Positions 54,291 through 63,157 of a stretch of 64,000 nt of DNA are shown here, piece after piece. The notes beneath the pieces were generated by a model. The model saw only the letters and a list, made by a program, of their open reading frames with translations. It made no database searches and had not been told where the DNA came from. Every line of letters starts with the position of its first letter. Positions within the stretch are counted from its first letter, which is position 1. Source of the DNA: Acetivibrio sp964564015 (GTDB taxonomy: Bacteria; Bacillota; Clostridia; Acetivibrionales; Acetivibrionaceae); the NCBI GenBank assembly GCA_964564015.1, contig CAZLZR010000013.1, positions 25,070 through 89,069 on the forward strand, given 5' to 3'. A program made the position numbers and the translations under genes.

Positions 54291-54312
54291 TTTTGTTGAA
54301 AGGATGATGATT

Positions 54313-54618
54313 ATGTCTGTCAAACCAGTTGATTTTCAGGTACAGATCCCAAAGACTAATGAAGTCTCTAAGATCATTAGCGATGAGCGGCACAAAAACG
54401 ATGTTGTTTCGCAGCAGCAGACTCAACTGAATCAGAATAAAGCACAGGATAGTGTAAGTTTAGTTCACTCACAGGATAACACCCAAAAGTCAAAAATTAA
54501 TGAAAAACAAAATAAAAATTCAAAAGAAAAGAAGGAAAAGGGAAATAAGAAGAGAACTTATAATAACGACAGTTCATTAGAAGAAGAGCAAACCAGCACA
54601 ATTGATATAAGGCTTTAG
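54313..54618 (+). CDS. Small hydrophilic protein of unknown function in the flagellar operon
   Basis: About 101 residues from ATG 54313, 8 bases after AAAGGA; ATGs at 54304 and 54307 are possible. It opens MSVKPVDFQVQIPKTNEVSK and is otherwise Lys, Asn, Gln and Ser-rich, so probably disordered. No motif is known to me. The frame stays open upstream into the GC-rich repeat but has no good start there. Confidence 0.6.
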   Translation: MSVKPVDFQVQIPKTNEVSKIISDERHKNDVVSQQQTQLNQNKAQDSVSLVHSQDNTQKSKINEKQNKNSKEKKEKGNKKRTYNNDSSLEEEQTSTIDIRL

Positions 54619-54668
54619 TAGATTAAATCTTGTTAACCCTACGAAGGATAAACTTAAGGAGTGTTTTT

Positions 54669-55274
54669 ATGGTTGGCTTTTATATGAGTATAATGTTCAT
54701 AGGTATAATTCTGATAGTAGTATCCCTTGTTTTGATTGCTTTTGACAAAAAGAAAGCTTTCGATGCCGAGCTTCGTATCGATGAAAAAAAGGCTGAGCTT
54801 GTAAGAATAATAAGGGATGCAGAGATGATGGTGGAAGAACTTAATAAATTCTCCGACTATGTAGTTACTCAGATATCAGGAAAAAACAGCGAAATGGAAG
54901 AAAGCTTTAAGCAGGCCGACAGACTTATAGAAACAATGAAGATTGAGACAGGCTGTTTTTATGAAACTCTGAAATTCCAGAATGAAGTTAAAGGAAACAG
55001 TTACGCCCCCAGTATAAACCATAGATCTGTTGATACAAATCTAAGTAGAAAGAACGAACAGGTTGAGGAGAGTGTGGAAGAGATTCTTAATCCTGTTGTA
55101 AAAAGTTCAAAAATTAATCCGCAAATGAAAGAAAAAGACAAGGTTATACCCATAAACAGCAGGTATATTGAAGTTATAACACTTTCTAAAAAAGGTCTTA
55201 ATGAAACAGAGATAGCTCGGAAGCTGAATATGGGTAAGGGTGAAATTCAGCTTATTCTTGGAGTTAGCCAATAA
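54669..55274 (+). CDS. SwrB-like (DUF6115-type) membrane-anchored protein
   Basis: About 201 residues from ATG 54669 after AAGGAG. One N-terminal transmembrane helix (about 4-28), a charged coiled coil (about 35-95), a variable linker, and a C-terminal helix-turn-helix-like end TLSKKGLNETEIARKLNMGKGEIQLILG. This build and its place as last gene of the operon match SwrB of Bacillus, which helps switch flagellar export on. The match is by pattern and position, so moderate. Confidence 0.7.
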   Translation: MVGFYMSIMFIGIILIVVSLVLIAFDKKKAFDAELRIDEKKAELVRIIRDAEMMVEELNKFSDYVVTQISGKNSEMEESFKQADRLIETMKIETGCFYETLKFQNEVKGNSYAPSINHRSVDTNLSRKNEQVEESVEEILNPVVKSSKINPQMKEKDKVIPINSRYIEVITLSKKGLNETEIARKLNMGKGEIQLILGVSQ

Positions 55275-55291
55275 TAAAGAAAAGGTTCCGT

Positions 55292-55313
55292 AAAAGCGCA
55301 TATGCGCTTTTTT
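55292..55313 (+). terminator. Terminator of the fla/che operon
   Basis: AAAAGCGCATATGCGCTTTT is a perfect palindrome followed by more T. It ends the 34-kb operon. Confidence 0.85.
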
Positions 55314-55367
55314 GCAGTTAATGAAATTTTTATGGAAAAATTCGGTTAACTAGTATCGGAGGATATC

Positions 55368-55997
55368 ATGCAAAATTTTAATGGGAAGAGTATTATACTT
55401 GGAATTGGGATTGGAATAGTATTGACTGCTTTTATCGGCACAATCTATTCAACGGGATATGATCAGAGTATGGATAAAGAGGAAATAATTGAAATGGCTA
55501 AGCATTACGGTATGATTTTTAGTGAAGATCTTATTCTTGAGAGCACTAATCAAACCAATAGCAGTGAAGATAAGCAAGAAGATAAGCAAGAAGATAAGCA
55601 AGAAGATAAGCAAGAAGATAAGCAAGAAGGCAAGCAAGAAGGTAAGCAAGAAGGTAAACAAGAAGATAAACAGGAAGATAAAGGTGAAACAGTTGAAAAT
55701 GCTGCGGGTAAGGATGGACAGAAAGCAGTGCCCGAAGCCCAAACAACAGTGGCACCTTTACCAACAGCAGAAAATGCTGCTAAAGAGGATGTAGTTATAA
55801 GTATCCGGCCTGGATATACGTCAGAGATTTTGGCAAAAAGGCTTTTTGAGGCCGGTCTTATTCAAGATGCAGATAGTTTTGTAAATCACCTTGTTTCAAT
55901 GAACCTTGAAGGAGCTATTCAAGTAGGTGATTTCAGAATAAGAAAAGGAAGCGATTATAACACTATTGCAAGGGTAGTTACTATGACCGGTGGATAA
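55368..55997 (+). CDS. Membrane-anchored protein with KQED repeat and MltG/YceG-like C-terminal domain
   Basis: 209 residues. A transmembrane anchor at about 8-28 is followed by a spacer, nine tetrapeptide repeats KQE(D/G) at about residues 69-104, a Pro/Thr/Ala linker, and a C-terminal domain (IRPGYTSEILAKRLFEAGLIQDADSFVNHL; FRIRKGSDYNTIARVV, in part). That domain looks like the LysM-like front part of endolytic transglycosylase MltG, but the catalytic part is missing. The family is common in Clostridia as YceG-like. It starts 55 bases after the operon terminator and ends at its own terminator. Confidence 0.7.
   Translation: MQNFNGKSIILGIGIGIVLTAFIGTIYSTGYDQSMDKEEIIEMAKHYGMIFSEDLILESTNQTNSSEDKQEDKQEDKQEDKQEDKQEGKQEGKQEGKQEDKQEDKGETVENAAGKDGQKAVPEAQTTVAPLPTAENAAKEDVVISIRPGYTSEILAKRLFEAGLIQDADSFVNHLVSMNLEGAIQVGDFRIRKGSDYNTIARVVTMTGG
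55572..55679 (+). repeat. 12-bp minisatellite coding for KQE(D/G)
   Basis: Nine units of AAGCAAGAAGAT-type sequence with a few synonymous or D/G changes, all in frame. The first four are nearly identical, so recent slippage is likely. Confidence 0.95.
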
Positions 55998-56062
55998 GAT
56001 TGAGGAGCTGATTTGCTGCTATTAATGGATTAATAACTGCTGTGGCAAACAGTTGAAAGAGA

Positions 56063-56102
56063 ACATCTCAAAAAGTCTAAAAACAGACTTTTGAGATGTT
56101 TT
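56063..56102 (+). terminator. Terminator after the KQED-repeat gene
   Basis: ACATCTCAAAA-GTCT pairs with AGACTTTTGAGATGT with one bulge, followed by four T. Confidence 0.8.
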
Positions 56103-56211
56103 GTTATGTTAAGGAAATTTGTTTCTTTAGGCGCATTTAATGGACTATGGCTAATATTAGTTACTATCAAAGGTGATTCTGGTTATTCCGTGTCTTTTGA
56201 ATGGGAAATAT

Positions 56212-56241
56212 TTGAAGCTAGAGGTAGGCTGATGCTATACT
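56212..56241 (+). promoter_or_regulatory. Putative sigma-A promoter for the lipoprotein gene
   Basis: TTGAAG (56212-56217) and TATACT (56236-56241) with an 18-base spacer and a TGn extension, about 35 bases before the gene. Confidence 0.55.
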
Positions 56242-56276
56242 ATAACCACATGTTATAATGACAAAGGAGAGAGAAG

Positions 56277-57074
56277 ATGAGAGCAAAATTACCAATACTG
56301 ATAGTTATGATACTTTTACTTTCCGGCTGTAGCATTGCTCAGGCGGAGATTAACCATAAGATTGAAGTACGCTCGTATTCAGAGCAATTAATAGAGGTTG
56401 AGCAAACCGATAATTTGGATATATCATGTGATTCAAGCAACATAGAGGTATACGTCTGGAACAGGGATGCCATAAAATTTGAGATAACCAGAAGGATTAG
56501 AGGAGCATATAAAAAGGAAATACTTCTAGAAAAGCTGGAAGATTTTTATATAGATATAAATAATGATAATGATTCTGTAAGTTTAAAAACTAATTATACG
56601 GGAAGCCGAAAAAAATCACTGGAAACAAGCGTTGATTTAAAGGTATACATCCCAAGAAAAATAGAGAGTATGAACCATAAGATTGATTATGGGAGTATCA
56701 AGTTTTTTGACGACATACGGGGAGTTTTGAATGCGGATCTCGACAATGCAGACATAGAAATTAACAGGCTGGACGGGATATTGAATATTACCGGTAATGG
56801 TGGGGATGTAAAGGTTTCGGGTGGCAAAATGAGCGGTAGCTCCAGTATTTGCATACTTGATGGAAATATAAGCGTAAAAGCTGAATTTGACGAGACGGGA
56901 GAATATATTTTCAGTACGAGACGGGGATGTATTGAAGTTTGTGCTCCTTCAGATTCAAAGGTGGGTTTTGATACGGTGGGAAAATTGGAGGCAAATGAGT
57001 TTGGGGGTAAGGACAAGACATCAAAAGTTTGGATTAGTAGTGAGATAGGTAGTATTGCCGTAAGAAAATATTAA
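56277..57074 (+). CDS. DUF4097-type lipoprotein
   Basis: 265 residues after AAAGGAGAG. A short signal with lipobox LSGC (Cys18) predicts a lipid anchor on the outer side of the membrane. The rest is a right-handed beta-helix-like repeat fold of short strands (LDISCDSSNIEVYVW; VLNADLDNADIEINRLDG; NITGNGGDVKVSGG) typical of DUF4097/DUF4098 proteins. No enzyme motif. Function unknown; such proteins are often linked to envelope stress genes, none of which are seen here. Confidence 0.75.
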   Translation: MRAKLPILIVMILLLSGCSIAQAEINHKIEVRSYSEQLIEVEQTDNLDISCDSSNIEVYVWNRDAIKFEITRRIRGAYKKEILLEKLEDFYIDINNDNDSVSLKTNYTGSRKKSLETSVDLKVYIPRKIESMNHKIDYGSIKFFDDIRGVLNADLDNADIEINRLDGILNITGNGGDVKVSGGKMSGSSSICILDGNISVKAEFDETGEYIFSTRRGCIEVCAPSDSKVGFDTVGKLEANEFGGKDKTSKVWISSEIGSIAVRKY

Positions 57075-57237
57075 CTAGGATTTTCCTCTTTTTTATGCTA
57101 AAATGGGATATAAGCTAAACAAAATCTATAGTAACCATTTAATAAGGTGGCATTTTTTAAATGCTTCTTTTGTTTTGGCGCTGTTATAGTTTGAGATTGC
57201 TCTCAGGAAAACTACTTGACGAAAGAGGAATGCACAA

Positions 57238-58476
57238 ATGAAGAGGAATAAACTTATATTTTTTCTTGTCTTTTTTTTGGTATTGGGGACGATTGGAGCA
57301 GTGTGCGTTTTAAATAGCAATAAAGATTTACAAACTGTTGCTGTAGATAATGAAAATGACATACCAAGCGCTAATGTAGGCAACTCTGTATATACTCCAC
57401 ATCCGATTGGGAGTAGTATTGTTATTCAGCCTGAAATAACACCTTCAAGCCAACCTGCAGCAAAAAGTATTAAAATTGTCGCAGTAGGGGATATTTTACT
57501 GGGAAGGGGTGTTGAGTCCAGACTAAAAAAGGACAATAAAGATTATATTTATCCTTTTGCCGAAGTGGCCGGAATCTTAAAACAAGGAGATGTTGTATTT
57601 GCCAATCTTGAAGAACCTATAACTGCAAGGACACATTCCCTTACAGGTATCAAGCAGGGTGGGAAATACGTACTGAAGAATGAAGTGGATGCTATCAAGG
57701 GACTTGAGTATGCAGGATTTAATCTTTTCAGTCTTGCAAATAACCATATACTTGATTATTACGAAGAGGGATTATACGATACCCAGGCGATTTTAAAGGA
57801 ACATGGAATGGCCTACAGCGGAGCCGGTAAAAATATTGAGGAAGCAAAGAAGCCTGCAATTATCGAAAAAAACGGTATTAAAGTGGGTCTTCTTTCCTAT
57901 ACGGATATGGCGGAGGTTACTTATAAAGGCAATCCGCCGCTTATGTTTATAGCAGGTGAGAACAAGGCGGGAGTTGCAAAAAGACCATTAAAGTTTGATG
58001 ACACAATAAAGAGTGAAATTGAAGAATTGCGTAAGGAAGTAGATATTTTGATGGTTTCTCTTCACTGGGGTTTTGAAGAGAGTTTTGAGATTTGGGACAG
58101 TCAGGTGGAATTTGCACATAATCTTATGGATAATGGAGTGGATGTGATATTGGGCCATCATGCACATCAATTTCAAGGAATAGAAATATATAAAGGTAAA
58201 CCGATTTTTTATAGCTTGGGGAATTTTATATTTGACCAGAATGATCCTGAAAACCAGGAAGCTTTTATTATGAATATGGAATTTGTTGATAATAAATTGG
58301 TAAGTATGGAAGGAATTCCGGTCAGAACTATTGAAAAAACTCAGGTTGTACCTCAAAAAGGTGAAAGTGCAAAGAATATTCTGGGCAGGGAATTGACTTT
58401 GTGTAAAGAATTGAACACAAAATGCGAAATAAAGGAAGACAAGCTTATCTTCGATCTGGGTTCTGTCACAAGATAG
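57238..58476 (+). CDS. CapA/PgsA-family putative metallophosphoesterase
   Basis: 412 residues. An N-terminal transmembrane anchor (about 5-25) and a Pro/Ser linker lead to a PGA_cap metallophosphatase-fold domain (about 78-345): IVAVGDILLGRGVE, VVFANLEEPIT, FSLANNHILDYYEEGL, SLHWGFEE, DVILGHHAHQFQGIEIYKGKPIFYSLGNF (in part). Metal ligands Asp, Asn and His pairs are present. CapA is part of poly-gamma-glutamate export in Bacillus, but no capB or capC lie near, so a general envelope role is as likely. Confidence 0.85.
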   Translation: MKRNKLIFFLVFFLVLGTIGAVCVLNSNKDLQTVAVDNENDIPSANVGNSVYTPHPIGSSIVIQPEITPSSQPAAKSIKIVAVGDILLGRGVESRLKKDNKDYIYPFAEVAGILKQGDVVFANLEEPITARTHSLTGIKQGGKYVLKNEVDAIKGLEYAGFNLFSLANNHILDYYEEGLYDTQAILKEHGMAYSGAGKNIEEAKKPAIIEKNGIKVGLLSYTDMAEVTYKGNPPLMFIAGENKAGVAKRPLKFDDTIKSEIEELRKEVDILMVSLHWGFEESFEIWDSQVEFAHNLMDNGVDVILGHHAHQFQGIEIYKGKPIFYSLGNFIFDQNDPENQEAFIMNMEFVDNKLVSMEGIPVRTIEKTQVVPQKGESAKNILGRELTLCKELNTKCEIKEDKLIFDLGSVTR

Positions 58477-58521
58477 GTTGTAAATAAAGTAAGGCTTTTA
58501 TTGATAAAGGTAATCAGGTGA

Positions 58522-59112
58522 TTATTTTGATTTAATGCCTTGCTTTTTTTTACCCTCTATTGAGCTGAAAATGCTTAAATCCAGCTTGTCAAAGGTTCTT
58601 GAAAATATTTTTGCGGTATACTTTGCATCTGCAAGAGCTCTGTGCAAGTTTTCACCAACTTCAATTTCAAGCACGTTAATGGCGTTCTCAAGGCTATACC
58701 TTTGGCCGGCGGGTACTTCATAAATTGATGATACCTGTTTTTGAAGATCAATATTTTTTTTGAGCCAACTGGTGGTAATTTTGTTGCTTTTGCAGTTGAG
58801 GAGCAAATGGTGTATATCATCATGTCCCCAGCTGATCAATATGAAATCGTCTCCAATCCACTTTCTGAATTCCGAGATAATATCCTTGAAACTTCCGGCA
58901 TTATTGACATCATCCTGAGTGATTTTGGTTTTCCTTTTTACAACAGGAAAAAGTTTCTTAAAATACTGTGGTTTAATGAAAGCCTGAAAAGTATCAACTT
59001 CATTTAAATCGCTATCAAGCTTTACAGCACCTATTTCAATAATTTCATTTGGAAGCTTGCTCTTAAAAGGTTTACTGTTTAGTTCAAGGTCGTATATTAT
59101 ATAATTCATCAT
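58522..59112 (-). CDS. DEDDh-family 3'-5' exonuclease (KapD-like)
   Basis: 196 residues. The metal acids are in IIYDLELNSKP (Asp, Glu), in the SWGHDDIHHL block (Asp) and in HRALADAKYTAKI (His and Asp). EIIEIGAVKLD is also conserved. Single-domain exonucleases of this type trim RNA or DNA ends; KapD in Bacillus affects sporulation through the KinA pathway. Substrate is not known. It is a lone gene opposite its neighbours, with no clear promoter seen. A second Met just inside is an equal start choice. Confidence 0.85.
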   Translation of the reverse strand: MMNYIIYDLELNSKPFKSKLPNEIIEIGAVKLDSDLNEVDTFQAFIKPQYFKKLFPVVKRKTKITQDDVNNAGSFKDIISEFRKWIGDDFILISWGHDDIHHLLLNCKSNKITTSWLKKNIDLQKQVSSIYEVPAGQRYSLENAINVLEIEVGENLHRALADAKYTAKIFSRTFDKLDLSIFSSIEGKKKQGIKSK

Positions 59113-59303
59113 TCTCTCTTCTTTCTGTGTATTAGATATTCTATGGACTTTTTCCTGTTTTCATACAAATAAAAAGTAATAATCAAACTATATCATATCG
59201 CAGCGCATGCTGCAATCAAAGAAGTAAGTTTGGGGGTATTTATTATACGTGAAGAAAATATGTACCCAGTAAGTTACACGCACTATTAGGCTAATGCATA
59301 AAT

Positions 59304-59409
59304 AAGGGATTGAGATAAAATTTCCTTAACCACTGTGTTTGAAGTCAGATTTTTGTAATCTGTACTTTAATCTATGGTTAAATGCCATTTTACACAATCC
59401 CTTTTTATT
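59304..59409 (+). ncRNA. Candidate rod-shaped small RNA or imperfect palindromic element
   Basis: AAGGGATTG (59304-59312) pairs with CAATCCCTT (59395-59403). Inside this, TAAAAT pairs with ATTTTA, TTAACCA with TGGTTAA, and AGT-CAGATT with AATCTG-ACT around a TTTGT loop. T-rich bases follow on the plus strand. TTACAC (59274-59279) and TAAATA (59299-59304) could be a weak promoter. It lies in the 335-base gap between the exonuclease and oadG, which holds nothing else I recognise. Confidence 0.4.
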
Positions 59410-59447
59410 TTGATTAATTTTTTAAAGGTTAAAATACAAAACCTTGT

Positions 59448-59597
59448 TTAAAAGTTTGTTTTGTCAGGTTTAGAAAACTTATTTGCAGCATACATCAACA
59501 GTTTAGTGATTGCAAAGAAGATAATCAGTACGGTAAAGACACCTGCAAGTCCGATACCTGATATTGTCAGTCCGTTATTTATATTTTCCCAATACAT
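59448..59597 (-). CDS. oadG: Sodium pump decarboxylase gamma subunit, OadG-like
   Basis: Only 49 residues: MYWENINNGLTISGIG, then a single transmembrane helix GVFTVLIIFFAITKLLMY, then a short basic tail. GAGGTGA lies 6 bases before the ATG at 59597. It sits 15 bases after oadB on the same strand. The gamma subunit anchors and stabilises the beta-alpha complex of sodium-translocating decarboxylases. Too short for most gene finders, but size, topology and neighbour fit well. Confidence 0.8.
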   Translation of the reverse strand: MYWENINNGLTISGIGLAGVFTVLIIFFAITKLLMYAANKFSKPDKTNF

Positions 59598-59612
59598 ATT
59601 ACTTCACCTCAT

Positions 59613-60734
59613 TTAAAAAAATGTTGGTACCAAAGCCAGCAGCATTCCACCTGCCACAACAGAGCCAAGCTGACCGGATACATTTGCACTTATAGACTGC
59701 ATGATTATAAAGTTGGTTGGATCTTCTTTAGTTGCCATCTTCTGAATTACCCTTGCAGACATGGGGAATGCAGATATTCCTGCAGCGCCGACCATTGGAT
59801 TAATCTTGTTCTTTAAGAACAAATTGAGGAATTTTGCAAAGAGTACTCCACCGGCAGTATCGAAAATAAAGGCAAAAAGACCTAAGCCAAGTATTGCTAA
59901 GGTATCCCATCTTAAGAACTTATCAGCTGTCATAGTGGAACCTATTATTACACCAAGGAGTATTGTAACAAGATTTGCCAGCTCATTTTGTGCTGCTTGT
60001 GACAATCTCTCTAAAACACCACATTCTCTTATCAGGTTTCCAAACATTAAAAGACCAATAAGTGAAACACTATCCGGTGCAACCATACCTGCAATTATTG
60101 TAATAGCTATAGGGAATATAATTTTTACTACTTTTGGAACGTTAACCTGTTTGTAATCCATTCTTATAAGTCTTTCTTTCTTTGTAGTGAGCGCCTTGAT
60201 GACCGGAGGTTGTATAATCGGAACCAGGGACATATATGAATATGCAGCAACTGTAATTGCTCCTACGAGGGCAGGATTGTCTTTTATAAATTTACCGGCT
60301 ACAAAAATAGCGGTCGGACCATCGGCGGCACCTATTATACCTATTGAAGCTGCAGCTCCTAAATCAAAACCTAATAGAAGAGCTATCATCATTGTGGCAA
60401 ATATTCCGAACTGGGCGGCTGCGCCAAAAAACAACATGAACGGATTTTGCAACAATGGACCAAAATCAATCATTGCACCTACGGCAATAAAAATAAGTAC
60501 AGGGAACAAATCATTGTGTATACCGTTATTATAAAGGAAAGTCAATACACCGTGAGTTTCATCAATTGCAGCAGAGAAAGGGATGTTTGCGAGTATTGCA
60601 CCAAAGCCTATTGGTAAAAGAAGCGTTGGTTCATATTCTTTAGATATTGCAAGATAAATCAGGATTCCGGCAACAGCAAACATTATTAAGTTCCCTAAAG
60701 AAAAGTTGGTAATGCCTTTTAATAATTCTTGCAC
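59613..60734 (-). CDS. oadB: Sodium-translocating decarboxylase beta subunit
   Basis: 373 residues, about nine to ten membrane helices. The family blocks IDFGPLLQNPFMLFFGAAAQFGIF, GIIGAADGPTAIFVAGKF, MVAPDSVSLIGLLMFGNLIRECGV and NPMVGAAGISAFPMSARV are present (given in parts). It moves sodium out as a carboxybiotin is decarboxylated. Only the gamma gene accompanies it; no alpha carboxyltransferase or biotin carrier is in view, so it must pair with subunits coded elsewhere. GGAGG precedes its start. Confidence 0.95.
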   Translation of the reverse strand: MQELLKGITNFSLGNLIMFAVAGILIYLAISKEYEPTLLLPIGFGAILANIPFSAAIDETHGVLTFLYNNGIHNDLFPVLIFIAVGAMIDFGPLLQNPFMLFFGAAAQFGIFATMMIALLLGFDLGAAASIGIIGAADGPTAIFVAGKFIKDNPALVGAITVAAYSYMSLVPIIQPPVIKALTTKKERLIRMDYKQVNVPKVVKIIFPIAITIIAGMVAPDSVSLIGLLMFGNLIRECGVLERLSQAAQNELANLVTILLGVIIGSTMTADKFLRWDTLAILGLGLFAFIFDTAGGVLFAKFLNLFLKNKINPMVGAAGISAFPMSARVIQKMATKEDPTNFIIMQSISANVSGQLGSVVAGGMLLALVPTFF

Positions 60735-60984
60735 AAGAGAGGCCTCCTTTGTTTTATAAAGTTTTTCCTACTACAGTATATTTATTTTAGGCTTTTATTT
60801 CAAGTGTTTTGAGTATATTATATTAAATAATTATTATGTCATTCTTTCAATTAAAAAATTCAGATACCTATTTTTAGTTGAATAACAGTGATAAAATATT
60901 TTTTATGTTATGGAAAAAGATATTCGATAAGAATAGTATAATAGAGAAATGATTTTATGTTCCATTATTTATGGAGGTTTAGGT

Positions 60985-62325
60985 ATGGCCAATGAAATTA
61001 AGGGAAAAGAATTGATTGATATATTGATAAATTTCAGCAAAGAAGAAATATCCGAGATTTTGGAGGATGTTCACCCGGAAGATCTTCTTGATGCCATAAG
61101 GCAGTATGATGATGACAGGGCACTGCTATTTGGAAAGCTGCCCGAGAATATGCTGGCATCAATTATTGACCAGGCTCAAGATGATGAAAAGGCAGAACTT
61201 CTTGAGCAGTTTCCTGATCCGCTAAAGGCAAAGGTAATAAGTGAGATGTCTTCAGATGAGCTTGTTGACTTGCTCGGAACGGTTACACCTGAGGAGGCTG
61301 ACGAACTGCTTGTAAGAATTGACGACGATGAAGCCAGAATGGTCAAGCAGCTATTAAGCTACGATCCCCATACAGCCGGCGGTATAATGGCAACCGAGTT
61401 TATCGCAATAAAAGAAAATATGACAATAGGCGAGACCTTGAAATATTTGCAGGAAAAAGCTCCTCAAGCGGAGACTGCTTATTATGTGTACGTTCTGGAT
61501 GAGGATGGTAAGCTTAAGGGTGTTGTTTCATTGAGAGACATAGTAATAAGCAATTTTGATGTGGTTGTTTCCCAGATAGTTAATGAAAATGTAATAAGTG
61601 TTACTGTTGACAAGGATCAGGAAGAAGTAGGACATATATTTGAAAAGTATGGGTTTCTTACAATTCCTGTTGTTGATGAAACTGAAAAAATGATTGGGAT
61701 AATTACAGTTGACGATATAATCAAAATTGTAAGGGATGAGGATACAGAGGATATATACAGATTGGCGGGTATAAGCGAAGGTGAAAAGATTCAGGGCGAT
61801 ATAGCAGATTCGGTCAAAAGGCGTTTGCCATGGCTTTTTGTAAATCTTTTTACTGCACTTCTCGCTTCAATTACAGTGAGCTTGTTTGAAGGCACAATTC
61901 AGCAAATTGTAGCTCTTGCATCGTTTATGCCTATAGTTGCAGGAATGGGCGGAAATACAGGTACACAAACCCTGACTATTATTGTACGTTCAATTGCTTT
62001 AGGTGAGCTTACTTACGAAAACGCAAAGAAGGTCTTCTTTAAGGAGCTTGGTGTTGGAATTATCACAGGAGTAGCTATTGGTCTTGCCGCAGCTTTTCTT
62101 GGGTTTATCAGTGAAACGAGCATAGTTTTTGGGTTGGTTTTAGGTACTGCAATGCTTCTTAATATGATTGTTGCAGCTTTTGCCGGATATTTTGTTCCGA
62201 TAGCCTTAAAGAAGATAGGCGTAGATCCTGCTCTGGCTTCGTCTGTTTTTGTTACAACTGTTACCGACGTCCTTGGATTCACCTTTTTCTTAGGGCTAGC
62301 CAAGTTGTTTGCTGCCTATTTTTAG
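60985..62325 (+). CDS. mgtE: Magnesium transporter MgtE
   Basis: About 446 residues from ATG 60985 after GGAGG; an upstream in-frame start is less likely. The N domain (about 5-130) has the superhelix repeats PEDLLDAI, LPENMLASII and SSDELVDLLG. Two CBS domains (about 130-250) sense cytoplasmic magnesium. The C-terminal five-helix pore holds PIVAGMGGNTGTQTLTIIVRSIALGEL and FVTTVTDVLGF, given in part. No M-box riboswitch was seen upstream. Confidence 0.96.
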   Translation: MANEIKGKELIDILINFSKEEISEILEDVHPEDLLDAIRQYDDDRALLFGKLPENMLASIIDQAQDDEKAELLEQFPDPLKAKVISEMSSDELVDLLGTVTPEEADELLVRIDDDEARMVKQLLSYDPHTAGGIMATEFIAIKENMTIGETLKYLQEKAPQAETAYYVYVLDEDGKLKGVVSLRDIVISNFDVVVSQIVNENVISVTVDKDQEEVGHIFEKYGFLTIPVVDETEKMIGIITVDDIIKIVRDEDTEDIYRLAGISEGEKIQGDIADSVKRRLPWLFVNLFTALLASITVSLFEGTIQQIVALASFMPIVAGMGGNTGTQTLTIIVRSIALGELTYENAKKVFFKELGVGIITGVAIGLAAAFLGFISETSIVFGLVLGTAMLLNMIVAAFAGYFVPIALKKIGVDPALASSVFVTTVTDVLGFTFFLGLAKLFAAYF

Positions 62326-62421
62326 CACTTATTTGTGTTGTATGAATATTATGTTGGTATATAAATCAGTGAATAAGGTATTGATTTTCTTAGATGCAGA
62401 GAATAAAGTGTGAGGGGTAAA

Positions 62422-63156
62422 ATGATGAATAAGCCATTAATTATAGCTCACAGAGGAGCATCGGCATATGCACCGGAAAACACCTTGAGTGCATTTAAAA
62501 AGGCGGTTCAAATGGGTGCTGATGGAATTGAACTTGACGTACAGCTTTCAAAGGATGGTCACGTAGTTGTTATCCATGACACCCGGGTCAACAGAACCAG
62601 CAACGGGAATGGCAGGGTAAGGAGCTTAACCTTAAAGCAGCTTAAGTCATTGGACTTTGGAAGCTGGTTTTCCGATGAATTCAAAGATGAGACAATTTGC
62701 ACATTGGAAGAGGTTTTTGACTACTTAAAAGATTGGAAGGGCTTGATCAATGTTGAGATTAAAAGGGAATGGTTTCAATTTACTAAAATCGAGAAAAAAG
62801 TTGCAGAGCTTATAGCAAAATTTGATAGGCAGAACAATACCATTGTGTCATCATTTAGTACTTATAGCCTGATAATGATGAAAATTATCAATAAAGATAT
62901 AAAGACAGGTATTTTATATGCCACGTCTTCAAGAAATTCCGTAACCTACGCCAGGATTATAAGGGTAAATGCAATTCACCCATGGTATCAGAATGTGTCA
63001 TTAGATTTAATGAATTCTGCAAATGAAAATAATATAAAAATTAATACTTATACGGTTGACAATCCGGATTCAATTAAAAAATTGGCAGTTATAGGTGTTG
63101 GGGGAATCATTACCAATGTTCCGGATGTAGCACTAAAAGTATTAAGCAAAGTATAA
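62422..63156 (+). CDS. glpQ: Glycerophosphodiester phosphodiesterase
   Basis: About 244 residues from ATG 62422 or 62425, after GAGGGG. TIM-barrel enzyme that splits glycerophosphodiesters into glycerol-3-phosphate and alcohol. Key motifs IIAHRGASAYAPENTLSAF (His, Arg, Glu), GIELDVQLSKDGHVVVIHD (Glu, Asp, His), NVEIKREW and the end block INTYTVDNPDSIKKLAVIGVGGIITNVPD (in part). No signal peptide, so cytoplasmic. The noncoding array begins at its stop. Confidence 0.93.
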   Translation: MMNKPLIIAHRGASAYAPENTLSAFKKAVQMGADGIELDVQLSKDGHVVVIHDTRVNRTSNGNGRVRSLTLKQLKSLDFGSWFSDEFKDETICTLEEVFDYLKDWKGLINVEIKREWFQFTKIEKKVAELIAKFDRQNNTIVSSFSTYSLIMMKIINKDIKTGILYATSSRNSVTYARIIRVNAIHPWYQNVSLDLMNSANENNIKINTYTVDNPDSIKKLAVIGVGGIITNVPDVALKVLSKV

Positions 63157-63157
63157 A

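Noticed and set aside
55546..55764. Reverse-strand Leu/Ala/Tyr-rich and Phe/Leu-rich open frames
   Set aside because: They are antisense readings of the KQED minisatellite.
60735..60984. M-box magnesium riboswitch upstream of mgtE
   Set aside because: The 250-base leader is AT-rich without the multi-helix conserved M-box core.
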